A stretch of DNA of 64,000 nt from Sphingomonas melonis (GCF_013409985.1 NZ_JACCBY010000006.1:62001-126000); one strand, 5' to 3'. Counted from the first letter of the stretch, positions 7,740 through 16,809 are shown. The notes: a model not told the origin generated them from the letters alone. Program-made: numbers and translations.

Positions 7740-8480
7740 TCAGTCGCTGATCGTCCAGCCCTGCCGGCGGTCGCCGCCGCGGACCGGCTGGGCCTGCGCG
7801 ATTCGCCGCTCGAGCCGGCGCATCGTGTCGTAGCGCGGCGAGCTCGCGAAGGTGGTGTCTTCGAGGTCGACCAGCTGGACCGCCGGTGCCGGCATCGGCC
7901 CGGTCGTCGCATAGCGCAGCACCGGCGCGGGCACGGTGCCCGCATAGGCGACGAGCGGCGCGGGTGACGCCTTGCGTACCGCGGATTGCGGCACGGTCGC
8001 GCTCTCGGTCGTGAAGGCGACGAACTCGCGGCCTTCCTCGAACACGGCATGACGGCCGGTGACGAACGCACCGGCGACGACGCCGCCGACGAGGATCGAG
8101 CCGATCGTCTCGCCGGCGCGGCCCTCGCCCGCGGCGTGGAAGCGACCGGCGATCGCAACGGGGCGGCCGGCGATCGCGACCGAGCGCAGCGCGATGTCGA
8201 CCTTGCCCGACTTGCCGAACGCGCCCTTGCCGGTGCGCCCGGTCACCACGCCGGTGCCTGCGGTCCCGCGCGGGATCAGCACCATGCCATCGACGATGAC
8301 GTCGCGCGCCACCGATACCGGCACGACCTGGCCGACGCGCGCGCGTTGCGAGCTGACCTCCTCGTTGAGGCGAAACGCGATCTCGGTATGCGCCGGCACG
8401 ACCATGTCGGCGGGACGATCCTGCGCGCCGGCCGCAGCGGACCAGGCGCAGCCAAGCGCGACGATGTGCACAAACCGCAT
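7740..8480 (-). CDS. Secreted hypothetical protein with VirB10/TrbI-like core
   Basis: 246 aa with a signal peptide ending near AAGAQ (about residue 19). The central part (VIVDGMVLIPRGTAGTGVVTG, about residues 62-82, then a Gly/Lys stretch) recalls the beta-barrel core of TrbI/VirB10-like proteins and related secreted proteins, without any secretion genes nearby. A glycine-rich hydrophobic stretch near residues 125-140 may span or touch a membrane. The C-terminal third is charged and low in order. Function unknown. It runs convergent to the barrel gene, with the lipoprotein gene at 8578 about 100 bases upstream on the same strand. Confidence 0.55.
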   Translation of the reverse strand: MRFVHIVALGCAWSAAAGAQDRPADMVVPAHTEIAFRLNEEVSSQRARVGQVVPVSVARDVIVDGMVLIPRGTAGTGVVTGRTGKGAFGKSGKVDIALRSVAIAGRPVAIAGRFHAAGEGRAGETIGSILVGGVVAGAFVTGRHAVFEEGREFVAFTTESATVPQSAVRKASPAPLVAYAGTVPAPVLRYATTGPMPAPAVQLVDLEDTTFASSPRYDTMRRLERRIAQAQPVRGGDRRQGWTISD

Positions 8481-8577
8481 GAAATCCCCCTCGCGCGGCG
8501 CGTCGGACCGCAGGAGGGGGGTAGGGGGAAGGAGCTGATTTTCTCGTGAAACGATGTAGTTAACGGTGGGGCCGGGC

Positions 8578-8955
8578 CTATAGCCCGCCCTGGAACGCGA
8601 AGGTGAAGCGCGACGGCGTCGTCTTCGCGGAGGTGCTCTCGGTGCGCTCCGGCGTGACGGCGGTGAGCGTCAGCTTGCCGTCGGCAATATCGACCGGCAC
8701 GCCGAGAACGAGGTCGACCGTCTTCGACCAATCGCCGCCCGAGACGGTGGCGCGCACCACCACCCGGCCGGCCCAGACGCAGCGGGTGCCGACCGGGCAG
8801 CGGCTGTCCTCGATGACATGGTCGGGCCGGACCCGCGGACCGCCCACCAGCGCGGTCTGGCCGAGCGCCACCGGGCCCTCGACCGCGCCGGTGTGCGAGC
8901 AACCGGCGAGCGCGACGAGCGCGAGAAGGGGCAAGAGGCGAGCGCGGATCGGCAT
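8578..8955 (-). CDS. Small lipoprotein with CPxGxxCVWAG motif
   Basis: 125 aa from the ATG at 8955, chosen because CAGGAG lies just upstream and because it puts a lipobox (LALVALAGC, Cys about residue 19) at the right distance; the longer frame would bury it. The mature part has DSRCPVGTRCVWAG at about residues 53-66, a motif seen in many small bacterial lipoproteins of unknown role whose two Cys probably pair. Expected to be anchored in a membrane facing the periplasm. No neighbour suggests a pathway. Confidence 0.65.
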   Translation of the reverse strand: MPIRARLLPLLALVALAGCSHTGAVEGPVALGQTALVGGPRVRPDHVIEDSRCPVGTRCVWAGRVVVRATVSGGDWSKTVDLVLGVPVDIADGKLTLTAVTPERTESTSAKTTPSRFTFAFQGGL

Positions 8956-9008
8956 GCTCCTGTCATACCCCAGATCGCGGTCGCCGGAAAAGGCCCGGGC
9001 GCGCGCGG

Positions 9009-11804
9009 TCACCGCAGCTTGTGTCCGTAGACGTCCTGCACCTCGACCGGCCCCAGATTGAGCGCGCGCACCGCAGGCTCGATCCGGCGCAGGTCACCGG
9101 CGATCGTCCAGACGAAATCGTCGGTGCGGAACGTCTCCCTGGCGACCTGCTGCGCCTCGTCGAGCGTGATCGCGCGGACGGTCGCGGGCACGCCGGCGAC
9201 ATAGTCGAGCGGCATCTCGCGCGTGTCGGCGTCGAGCATGGCGCCGAGATAGGCGACGTTGGAGGAAAGGCCGCTTTCCAGTTTGTTGAGCACCGTCGTC
9301 TTCTGCCCCTCCAGCTCGGGCGCGGTGAGCGGCCGATCATGGGTGAAATCGCCGATCTCCTTGATGATCTCGCGCATCGCATCGGCGGTATTGGGGGTCT
9401 GCACCGCGCCGCTGACGTAGAAGGTGCGCTGCGACTTCACCGAACTGCCCAGGTGCGAGTACATGCCGTAGGACCAGCCCTTGTCCTCGCGCACGTTCAT
9501 GTTGATGCGGCTGGTGAAGCTTTCGCCGAGCACGGCGTTGGCGAGCTGTTCGACCATCGTCCGCCGCGGCTCCCACGGTTCGATCAGGCGGCCGGCGACG
9601 ATGTTGCTCTGCTGCGCGCCGGGCACGTCGATCAGCACCACGCGCACCCCGGTCGGGCGCGCCGGCGGCGTCGGGATCAGCGTCGCCGGCTTGGCGTCGG
9701 CATGCCAGCCGGCGAAGTTCTGCTCGACCAGCGTGCGCGCCTGCGCGAGCGTGATGTCGCCGACGAAATAGGCGGTCATGTTCGCCGGCGCGAGCTCGTT
9801 GCGGTAGAAGGCGAGCATCTCGTCCCGCGAGACCTTCTTGGCCTCCTCGCGCGTGTCGACCCAGCCATAGGGATGGTCGCGGCCCCACAGCGCGGTGTTG
9901 AACAGATTGGCCTGCGCGCCGCCCGGATTGCGCTCGTAGGAGTCGAACGATTCGTCGACGCGGGCGATATATTCGTCGATCTTCTTCTGCGGGAACAGCG
10001 GTTCGCGCAGCACGTCGGCGACGAACTCCATGCCCTTGCCCAGGCTCGCGGTGTCGCTGGAGAAGCTCAGCGTGCTGCGCCGGTCGCCGCTGCCGGAGCT
10101 CGGGAAGATGCCGATATCGCGCATCCGCGCCTCCATCGCACCGTGCGGATAGCGCTGGCTGCCGTTGAACAGGCTGCCGAACGTATAGGTCGCCAGGCCG
10201 CGCGGATAGTCGTGGTTGATCAGCTTGCCGGTCGCGAATTCGAGCGCGACACTAACCAGCGGCAGCTTCGGCCGGCGCATCACGACCACCTTCGCACCAT
10301 TGGCGAGCGTCGCCTGTTCGATCGGCGGGAACGGCCGCGGCGCCTCGGCGGCGGCGGTGACGACGGGCGGCTGCTTGCGATCGACCGAACCGGCGACCGC
10401 GGGCTCCGTCTTGGGCTCGGGATCGGTGCGGATCGCGAGATAGGGCTTGGTCAGCCACTTGCGCGCGACCGCGGCGATATCGGCGGCGGTCGCCTCCTTC
10501 TCCCAGCGGCGGCCGACCTTGAACAGCATCGGATCGTTGGCGATCAACTCGCCCGCCTCGAGCATTCCGCCGACCGACTGCGGATTTTCCATCGAGGCGA
10601 GCAGCGACTTGTCCTTGATCGCAAAATTCTGCCGCAGCGTCACCGGATCAGGGCCGTCGCGCAGCAGCTTCGCCATCACCGCGTCCAGCCGCCGGTTGAC
10701 CTCCGCCGGATCGGCGCCGGGCTTCAGATCGACGCCGATCGAGAAGGTGCCGTTGACCGTGGCATCGTTGAAACTCGCCGACACGCCGAGCGCCGGCCCG
10801 TCATTCTCGACCAGCGCCTGGTTGAGCGGCAAATGCGGCGCGCCGACGATCGCATTGGCGAACATCTGCAGCATCGTGCCCTCATGCTCGTCGCCGGTCG
10901 GCACCGGCCAGGTGCGGTTGAGCTCGACCGTGCCGCCCTTGCCGAAGAAGTGCAGCTGCTTGCCCTCGTTGAGCGTCGGCACCCAGCGCTTGATCTCCTG
11001 CACCCGCTTGCCCGGCCGCACGTCCTTGAAATAGCGCGTGACCTTCTCGCGGGCCGTGGCCGGATCGACGTCGCCGGCAAGCAGCAGGATGGCATTGGCC
11101 GCGCCATAATATGTGTCGAACCAGGTGCGCGCGTCCTCGACGCTGGCCTCGTCGAGATCGCGCATCGAGCCGATCGGCGAATGCGCATAGGGGTGGCCCT
11201 TGGGATAGAGCGCAGTCAGGAAGGCGTCGGTGCGCGCCTCGGCTTCGGGCGTGTTGCGCTGGCGCTTCTCGTTCTTCACGACCGCGCGCTGGCCATCGAG
11301 CGCCTTGAGGTCGATCGCGCCGGGCAGATATTGCATCCGGTCGCTTTCCATCCACAGCGCCAGGTCGAGTTCGCGGGTCGGCACGACCTCGAAATAGCGG
11401 GTCCGGTCGGTGGTGGTGTTGCCGTTGACGTCGATCGCGCCGTCATCGAGCAGCTTCTTGAAATATTCGCCTTTCCGGTTCTCTGTCTCCTGGAACATCA
11501 TATGTTCGAACAGGTGCGCGAAACCCGACTTGCCCTCCGGCTCGTCCTTCGACCCGACGCGATAGGTCAGCGACACCAGCACCTTGGGCACGGTGTGGTC
11601 GGGATAGACGATGACCGTCAGCCCGTTGGGCAGCGTGAACCGCTCATAGGGCAGCTTGATCTGCTCGATCAGGTCCGGCTCCTGCGGCCGCGCGGGGGCG
11701 GCCACGACCCGGTGCGGCCGAGTCGCCGCGGCATGCGCAGCAAGCGCGGGCAGTGCGCAAGATGCCATAATCAAACACAAATTTAGCGTCTTCCGAACCG
11801 TCAT
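9009..11804 (-). CDS. Periplasmic M16 family zinc protease, two-lobed
   Basis: 931 aa with a signal peptide ending near LAAHA (about residue 25). The inverted zinc motif HLFEH is at residues 97-101, with the further Glu ligand expected about 70 residues on. Four M16 repeats follow in one chain: an active N-terminal half and an inactive C-terminal half with a conserved GESFTSRINMNVRE segment. The length and layout are those of the pitrilysin-like PqqL/FusC group rather than the short mitochondrial-type subunits. It is transcribed away from a TonB-dependent receptor gene from a shared 237-bp region. That arrangement in other bacteria pairs uptake of a protein or peptide with its degradation in the periplasm. 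Substrate unknown. Confidence 0.88.
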   Translation of the reverse strand: MTVRKTLNLCLIMASCALPALAAHAAATRPHRVVAAPARPQEPDLIEQIKLPYERFTLPNGLTVIVYPDHTVPKVLVSLTYRVGSKDEPEGKSGFAHLFEHMMFQETENRKGEYFKKLLDDGAIDVNGNTTTDRTRYFEVVPTRELDLALWMESDRMQYLPGAIDLKALDGQRAVVKNEKRQRNTPEAEARTDAFLTALYPKGHPYAHSPIGSMRDLDEASVEDARTWFDTYYGAANAILLLAGDVDPATAREKVTRYFKDVRPGKRVQEIKRWVPTLNEGKQLHFFGKGGTVELNRTWPVPTGDEHEGTMLQMFANAIVGAPHLPLNQALVENDGPALGVSASFNDATVNGTFSIGVDLKPGADPAEVNRRLDAVMAKLLRDGPDPVTLRQNFAIKDKSLLASMENPQSVGGMLEAGELIANDPMLFKVGRRWEKEATAADIAAVARKWLTKPYLAIRTDPEPKTEPAVAGSVDRKQPPVVTAAAEAPRPFPPIEQATLANGAKVVVMRRPKLPLVSVALEFATGKLINHDYPRGLATYTFGSLFNGSQRYPHGAMEARMRDIGIFPSSGSGDRRSTLSFSSDTASLGKGMEFVADVLREPLFPQKKIDEYIARVDESFDSYERNPGGAQANLFNTALWGRDHPYGWVDTREEAKKVSRDEMLAFYRNELAPANMTAYFVGDITLAQARTLVEQNFAGWHADAKPATLIPTPPARPTGVRVVLIDVPGAQQSNIVAGRLIEPWEPRRTMVEQLANAVLGESFTSRINMNVREDKGWSYGMYSHLGSSVKSQRTFYVSGAVQTPNTADAMREIIKEIGDFTHDRPLTAPELEGQKTTVLNKLESGLSSNVAYLGAMLDADTREMPLDYVAGVPATVRAITLDEAQQVARETFRTDDFVWTIAGDLRRIEPAVRALNLGPVEVQDVYGHKLR

Positions 11805-12041
11805 CGATCACATCCGCGCAAGTGTAAATGCATGAAAGTTCGATGATAAGCCGAGCGGATCAGGTTTAGTCAAGCCGTGTTCGGCAGCTACAACAATGGT
11901 GACCCTGATATTAATCCTTGCGTACAGTTTACGGCTGTGCATTCAATGGGTTCGACGGGGGAATATACGTCAACAACACAGTCAAAGATATCTTGTGCAA
12001 TATCGTTATTGCGCAATAGCTTAGCGTTGCGGGGGAAGTTG
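11805..12041. promoter_or_regulatory. Divergent promoter region of the M16 protease and receptor genes, with a palindrome
   Basis: 237 bases between divergent genes, AT-rich compared with both. A near-perfect inverted repeat with 10-bp arms (11993-12002 and 12007-12016, loop TCGT, one wobble pair) ends 25 bases before the receptor start. It could be an operator or a leader hairpin. The receptor frame stays open upstream of the chosen start through this region, but codon use there is unlike coding DNA. Confidence 0.45.
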
Positions 12042-15000
12042 GTGAACACCAAGTACATGAAAACGAAGACGTTTCTGCTCGTGGGGACGATGCTGTTGCC
12101 GGCGGGGATGATCCTGCCGGGCCAGGCGCTGGCGCAGGCCGCCGCGCCGGCGCAGGATACCGCGCCGACGCCACAGGCCACGCCGACGCCGGCACCCGAT
12201 GATGGCGCCGCGCCAGCCGGCGACGCCCAGCCCGCCGGCGAGTCCGACCGCGGTTCGCCCGCGCAATCGACCGCCGGCCAAGCGACCGCCGACCCGCAGG
12301 CCGGCGACACCGCGGCCGATCAGCCCAAGCCGGTCCGTCCGCCCACCGACCCGCGCGGGGCGGAAACCGACGCCGACGGGTCGATCCTCGTCACCGGCTC
12401 GCGGATCGGCGGCTATGATCCGAGCAGCGACGTCAAGGTGTTCACGCAGGACGACATCAAGGCGCTCGGCGTCTCCAACGTGCAGGATTTCATCCGCAGC
12501 CTGCCCCAGAACCAGGCGTCGGTCGGCTACGGCATCAACAATCGCAGCAGCACCGAGGTCAAGTTCGACGGTGGCGGGCTCGGCGGCCTCGGCGTCGGCG
12601 GCGTCAACCTGCGCGGGCTCGGCACCAAGAACACGCTGGTGCTGGTGAACGGCCGCCGTATCGCAGGCGCCGCCGGGATCGAGGAAGGCTTCGCCAACAT
12701 CAACACCATCCCGCTCGCCGCGGTCGAGCGGGTCGAGGTCAGCCTGGGCGGGGGCAGCGCGGTCTACGGCGCGGATGCGATGGCCGGCGTGGTCAACTTC
12801 ATCCTGAAGAAGCACTACAAAGGCTATGGGGCGACGGTCCGGCACGAATCGTCGAGCACCGGCGCCGACACCACGCAGGCGACCTATCTCGCCGCCACCT
12901 CCTGGGGCAGCGGCTCGGTCACCGCGACGCTGTCGCTGTCGCAGACCGATCCGGCGCAGAACGCCAAGCTCGGCTATGTCACGCACGATTATCGCGGCTA
13001 CATCACGCGCGAAGAGCTCGCCGCCGTCGGCCAGAGCAATTACGCGCTCGACCAGCGCAGTTCGCAGGACGGCACGCAGCCCGGCGCGATCACGCTGAAC
13101 TATCGCATTCCCGGCAAGAACGGTCAGCCCGGCCGCAGCGTCTTCGACGTCCTCCAGTGGCAGCCCGGTGGCGACATGACGCATCCGAGCATCGCCGGCC
13201 TGGGGCCGATCAATCGCGACACGATCGCGTCGAACATCCCGGCCGACGCCGGCGAGCATCAGCGGAGTGGCGGCCTGTCGCTCAACGTCGAACAGAAGCT
13301 CACCGACCGGCTGCGATTCACGGTCGACTATCTCGGCTCGATCAGCACGTCGGTCCTGCGCGAGGCGTGGGAGAGGATCGAGCTCGTCAACGTCCCCTTT
13401 ACGCAGGCGTACAGCCCGCTCAAGCGCACCGACCTGCCGGCCGACGCGGACGTCAGGGGCTTCACCGTCGTCTATTACCCGCGCGCGGAATATGACAGCG
13501 GGCAGATGCAGCGGAGCTTCCAGCGCTCGACGATCCGCTCGCACACGATCAACGGCGGGTTGCGCTACGAGTTCTCGAAGGACATGTCGCTGTCCGCCAA
13601 TTATTCCTACTCGCGCAACACCGCGACCGGCACGCAGCAGGGCATCCAGAACCTGACCGCGACCGACCGCAGGACCGGCGCGTGCATCGCCGACCCCTAC
13701 AAGCAGGTGACGGCGGCCAACCTCGACCAGATCATCGCGGCGCAATGCCAGGCGATCACCAGCAGCGACCCGACCCGGGCGTTCAACTTCCTCAACGACG
13801 GGACAGCCAAGCTTGGCGTACCGGCCAACGTCTTCTTCATCACCACCTACCGGCTGGCCAATACCTCGACCCAGCGCGATGCCGATGTCCTGCTGACCGC
13901 CGCGCCGTTCACGCTGCCTGCGGGCAAGGTGCGGCTGGCGATCGGCGGCGAGACGCGCACCAACGGCGTATCGGGCGACGGCATCCGTAAGCAGACCGGC
14001 GAGGATCTGAACAATCGCGTCTCGGCCGGCTATGCCGAGTTGCGCTTGCCGGTCATCGCCGAGGCGATGAACATACCGCTCGTCCACACCTTCGACCTGT
14101 CGCTGAAGGGGCGGTATGATCGCTATGATTCGCGTGGCGCGGTCGGCACCGTCGACGACATACCCTATGAGGATGGCGGCAAGCTGATCCGGGGCAAGGC
14201 GACCTTCGCGCGGTTCAGCCCGGATATCGGCGCGGCCTGGACGCCGCTGTCCGGCCTGCTGCTCAAGGGGTCGTGGTCGTCCAATTTCACGCCGCCGTCC
14301 TTCACCGCGCTGTACGACGTCAAGGCGGGGCAGACCTTCGATCAATATCTGTTCCGCGACCCGCTGGTGACCGGCGAGGATGCGGGATACATTCTCGATC
14401 AGCCCGTCCAGGGGCAGTACAAGGCCAATCCCAATCTGCGGCCGTCGGTGTCGACCAGCTATCATTTCGGTGCCGTGCTGACGCCGCCGCAGGCGCTGCA
14501 CAATCTCAACATCCAGGTCGATTATTACCACACGCGCATCCGCGACCGCGTCGGCCTGTCGACCGAGTTGGAGCGGCTGGTGCCGCCGCTGGAATATTAC
14601 GGGTTGAGCGAATATTTCGTCCGCGACGCCAACAACCACATCATCCGTCAGATCATCAAGCCGATCAACATCGGCTGGGAGCTGAGTGAATCGGTCGATA
14701 TGGAGGTCAGCTATATCATCCCGACGCATTTCGGGCTGATCACGCCGTCGATCTTCTACACCCGCAACCTGCGTCAGCTGACCTCTTTTGCTGGCCAGTC
14801 GCAGATCAGCCAGCTAGGAACTTCAGACGGGCTCGACAAATACCGGATCATCGGCAATCTCGACTTTACCCGCCGCGATCTGATGGCGCGGCTGACCGTC
14901 CGTTACATTCCGCCTTATGCCAATACCTACAGGATGGCATATGCGGACGGCGAATATCAGGACAGCGACAATGACGGCGTGAAGGACAAGCCGATGCGGA

Positions 15001-15191
15001 TCGCCAGTTTGACGACCTACGACCTGACCACGCGCTGGCAGGCGACCGACAAGCTGACGATCAGTGCGGGTGGGCGTAACATCTTCAACGCCAAGCCGCC
15101 CTTCGCCCTGGTCGATCGCCGGCCGTTCGATGCGTCGCGCTACGATCTGCGCGGACGCGTGCTTTATGCCGAGGCCCGGGTGAACTTCTGA
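12042..15191 (+). CDS. TonB-dependent outer-membrane receptor
   Basis: 1049 aa from a GTG at 12042, preceded by GGGGGAAG; an ATG five codons on is the alternative but has no ribosome site. The longest frame (from 11877) would place 55 extra residues before the signal peptide, which ends at GQALAQ. An unusual Ala/Pro/Asp-rich stretch of about 70 residues follows, then a TonB-box-like ILVTGSR, the plug domain (VNLRGLGTKNTLVLVNGRR, SAVYGADAMAGVVNFI) and a 22-strand barrel ending in YAEARVNF. The large extracellular loops fit a bulky substrate such as a peptide or protein. The divergent M16 protease gene supports peptide import rather than siderophore import. Confidence 0.9.
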   Translation: MNTKYMKTKTFLLVGTMLLPAGMILPGQALAQAAAPAQDTAPTPQATPTPAPDDGAAPAGDAQPAGESDRGSPAQSTAGQATADPQAGDTAADQPKPVRPPTDPRGAETDADGSILVTGSRIGGYDPSSDVKVFTQDDIKALGVSNVQDFIRSLPQNQASVGYGINNRSSTEVKFDGGGLGGLGVGGVNLRGLGTKNTLVLVNGRRIAGAAGIEEGFANINTIPLAAVERVEVSLGGGSAVYGADAMAGVVNFILKKHYKGYGATVRHESSSTGADTTQATYLAATSWGSGSVTATLSLSQTDPAQNAKLGYVTHDYRGYITREELAAVGQSNYALDQRSSQDGTQPGAITLNYRIPGKNGQPGRSVFDVLQWQPGGDMTHPSIAGLGPINRDTIASNIPADAGEHQRSGGLSLNVEQKLTDRLRFTVDYLGSISTSVLREAWERIELVNVPFTQAYSPLKRTDLPADADVRGFTVVYYPRAEYDSGQMQRSFQRSTIRSHTINGGLRYEFSKDMSLSANYSYSRNTATGTQQGIQNLTATDRRTGACIADPYKQVTAANLDQIIAAQCQAITSSDPTRAFNFLNDGTAKLGVPANVFFITTYRLANTSTQRDADVLLTAAPFTLPAGKVRLAIGGETRTNGVSGDGIRKQTGEDLNNRVSAGYAELRLPVIAEAMNIPLVHTFDLSLKGRYDRYDSRGAVGTVDDIPYEDGGKLIRGKATFARFSPDIGAAWTPLSGLLLKGSWSSNFTPPSFTALYDVKAGQTFDQYLFRDPLVTGEDAGYILDQPVQGQYKANPNLRPSVSTSYHFGAVLTPPQALHNLNIQVDYYHTRIRDRVGLSTELERLVPPLEYYGLSEYFVRDANNHIIRQIIKPINIGWELSESVDMEVSYIIPTHFGLITPSIFYTRNLRQLTSFAGQSQISQLGTSDGLDKYRIIGNLDFTRRDLMARLTVRYIPPYANTYRMAYADGEYQDSDNDGVKDKPMRIASLTTYDLTTRWQATDKLTISAGGRNIFNAKPPFALVDRRPFDASRYDLRGRVLYAEARVNF

Positions 15192-15198
15192 GCCACGA

Positions 15199-15229
15199 GC
15201 GCGCCGGCGTGGCGATCATGCCGGCGCGC
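15199..15229. terminator. Hairpin between convergent receptor and DUF1636 genes
   Basis: A perfect 10-bp GC stem (15199-15208 with 15220-15229) lies in the 44-bp space between two converging genes. It could end both transcripts, but no T-run follows on either strand. Confidence 0.45.
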
Positions 15230-15235
15230 GCTGCC

Positions 15236-15646
15236 TCATTCGACGAGGAACCCCTCGGGCGGCGTGCGGGTGATGAAATGCCCCTTCACGCCGGCGGGCC
15301 AGAGCTTGAACGGGACCTGCCCGGTCTCGCTGGCGTTGTAGAGCGCGGCATAGTCCAGGATCGCCCGCGCCGATTCCGCATCGGGGGTGAAGCGGCCGAG
15401 GACATAGCCGACCTTGCCGGGTGCGCGCAGGTGAACGGTGCAGGCTTCGGCGCAGGCGAACAGGCAGGGCATTTCCTGCACGGCGACATCGGCATAGGCC
15501 GGATCGTCGGCGCGTGCCGCATGCAGCGCCGCGACGAGCAGCGCGCCGCCACGACGGCCGTCGCCATCCTCGCGCGCGTCCTGGCTGAAGCGGCACGTGC
15601 TGCACGCCACCACCGACGGACCCGGCGCAACCGGAACGATCTTCAT
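15236..15646 (-). CDS. DUF1636 metal-binding protein of cobalt/cobalamin loci
   Basis: 136 aa. The ATG at 15646 overlaps the stop of cbtA as ATGA. The N-terminal CSTCRF and the central CLFACAEAC give five Cys in a pattern like a thioredoxin-fold [2Fe-2S] ferredoxin, as expected of DUF1636. The family sits in cobalamin gene clusters, often with cobW or cbtAB. Its exact job is not known; handling cobalt or an electron-transfer step are the usual guesses. It is third in the cbtB-cbtA-DUF1636 operon, downstream of a cobalamin riboswitch, so it should be repressed when the vitamin is plentiful. Confidence 0.82.
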   Translation of the reverse strand: MKIVPVAPGPSVVACSTCRFSQDAREDGDGRRGGALLVAALHAARADDPAYADVAVQEMPCLFACAEACTVHLRAPGKVGYVLGRFTPDAESARAILDYAALYNASETGQVPFKLWPAGVKGHFITRTPPEGFLVE

Positions 15647-16368
15647 CGGACGCCCTCGCTTTGGCCGCCGGCCATCAGCCGCTCCGCAGCGCGACCGAAG
15701 AGGTCGGCGGTGACCAGCCAGAACACCGCCTGCGTGCCGAGGGAGGCAAGGCGGAACTGCCAGAGCAGGGTCGCCGGGAAGTCGGCAGGCACCTCGTCGA
15801 CCAGCGGCAGCAGCGCCTGCCCCAGTGCGACCGCGCCGACATAGATGCCGACCGCGATCAGCAGCCGGTCGAGCGCGGCGATGCGACCGGCGAGCCGGCG
15901 AAAGCTCCACAGCCCGAGCGTCGCTGCCGCCACCGATAGCGCCAGCATCGCGACATAGGCGGCGGTGCGCAGCCGCACGGTGTCGTGGAGGCCGACCGCG
16001 GGCGGCGTCGGCGGATATTTGATCGCCGGAACCAGGACGATCACGACGAAGGCGGCGAGCGCGAGCAGCAAGGCGAGGCTGCGCGGTCCGACGCGCGCAA
16101 CGCGGCCGTACAGGCCGGCGAAGACGATCGCGAGCAATCCGCCCAGCGCGGTGCCGTACAGGCCCAGCGCAGTATAGAGGCCCCAGGTCTTCTGCGTGGC
16201 GCGGCTGACGAGTTCGTCACCCGCGGGCATCGCATGCGCGGCGCGATGCGCCTCCAGCGCCACCGCGGCATCGATCTGCGGTTCGGCGAACAGCAGCGCG
16301 AAGGTGGCGGCGACGCATGCGCCGATCAGCCCGGCGAGCATCCCCCGCCAGAGCAACGTCTTCATCAT
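15643..16368 (-). CDS. cbtA: CbtA family cobalt transporter subunit
   Basis: 241 aa from the first of two adjacent ATGs (16368 or 16365); the longer frame from 16428 would run into cbtB. Five hydrophobic spans are visible: about residues 7-27, 65-85, 95-115, 135-155 and 170-190, plus a weaker one near the end. Between the first two lies the soluble loop typical of CbtA. With CbtB it is predicted to take up cobalt across the inner membrane for corrin synthesis. It follows cbtB by 16 bases and overlaps DUF1636. Cobalt specificity rests on family knowledge and on the riboswitch upstream. Confidence 0.85.
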   Translation of the reverse strand: MMKTLLWRGMLAGLIGACVAATFALLFAEPQIDAAVALEAHRAAHAMPAGDELVSRATQKTWGLYTALGLYGTALGGLLAIVFAGLYGRVARVGPRSLALLLALAAFVVIVLVPAIKYPPTPPAVGLHDTVRLRTAAYVAMLALSVAAATLGLWSFRRLAGRIAALDRLLIAVGIYVGAVALGQALLPLVDEVPADFPATLLWQFRLASLGTQAVFWLVTADLFGRAAERLMAGGQSEGVR

Positions 16369-16384
16369 GGCCGGTCCAACCCCG

Positions 16385-16612
16385 TCAGTGGCAGGGGAAG
16401 CCGAGCAGATGGCGGCCGTCATGCACATATTCGTGGACGTACATGCCGTCGAACAGCGCGAAGGCGCCCTGTTCGGTGCTGACGAAATAGAGCAGGATCA
16501 GCGCGACGACCGACGCGAACACCGCCCAGGGGGCGATGTCGGCGAGCGGGATATGGCCGGTGCCGACCGGCAGAAAATCGTCGTCGAAGGCAGCGGCGGT
16601 GGTGCCGGACAT
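16385..16612 (-). CDS. cbtB: CbtB cobalt transporter subunit, His-rich tail
   Basis: 75 aa. One transmembrane helix (about residues 28-46) is followed by a C-terminal tail VHEYVHDGRHLLGFPCH with four His and one Cys, the metal-binding signature of CbtB. AGGAG lies eight bases before the ATG, directly after a small hairpin that follows the riboswitch, which suggests translational control. It is the first gene of the cbtB-cbtA-DUF1636 operon. Confidence 0.88.
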   Translation of the reverse strand: MSGTTAAAFDDDFLPVGTGHIPLADIAPWAVFASVVALILLYFVSTEQGAFALFDGMYVHEYVHDGRHLLGFPCH

Positions 16613-16658
16613 CAGTCAGTCTCCTGCCGGGAAAGCGCGCCCGGTTGGGGGTGGAGGT

Positions 16659-16746
16659 GCCGGGCGGGGTCTGACTCTCGACAGGCTGATGCCCGCCGAT
16701 CACAGTGGCGCGACCGCGCCGGATTTCCACCGGCTTCCCGCCCGGC
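16659..16746 (-). promoter_or_regulatory. Compact cobalamin riboswitch upstream of cbtB
   Basis: Read on the minus strand, it has a closing helix (16738-16746 with 16659-16667, 9 bp), then GCCGGTGGAAATCCGGCGC, the CGCCACTGTGA segment and GAGTCAGACC, in the order of the cobalamin aptamer core. At about 88 nt it lacks the peripheral arms of the large class and resembles the compact class II/variant forms. A small CCGGG/CCCGG hairpin and the cbtB ribosome site follow at once, so ligand binding probably blocks translation. The outer limits are approximate. Confidence 0.8.
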
Positions 16747-16809
16747 TCCGATCCGCCATGCTGTGAACGGCGGGCGGGGACGCGTCAACCGATCAGGAGA
16801 CTGCCGCCG

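Noticed and set aside
9021..11786. Plus-strand open frame (921 codons) opposite the M16 protease
   Set aside because: The minus-strand gene has clear M16 motifs; the other frame has no recognisable domain and is a GC shadow.
11877..12041. 55-codon N-terminal extension of the TonB receptor frame
   Set aside because: It would put non-signal sequence before a clear signal peptide, and its codon use is not coding-like.
12021..14729. Minus-strand open frame (902 codons) opposite the TonB receptor
   Set aside because: Composition is Arg/Asp/Gly-rich shadow sequence and the receptor is unmistakable.
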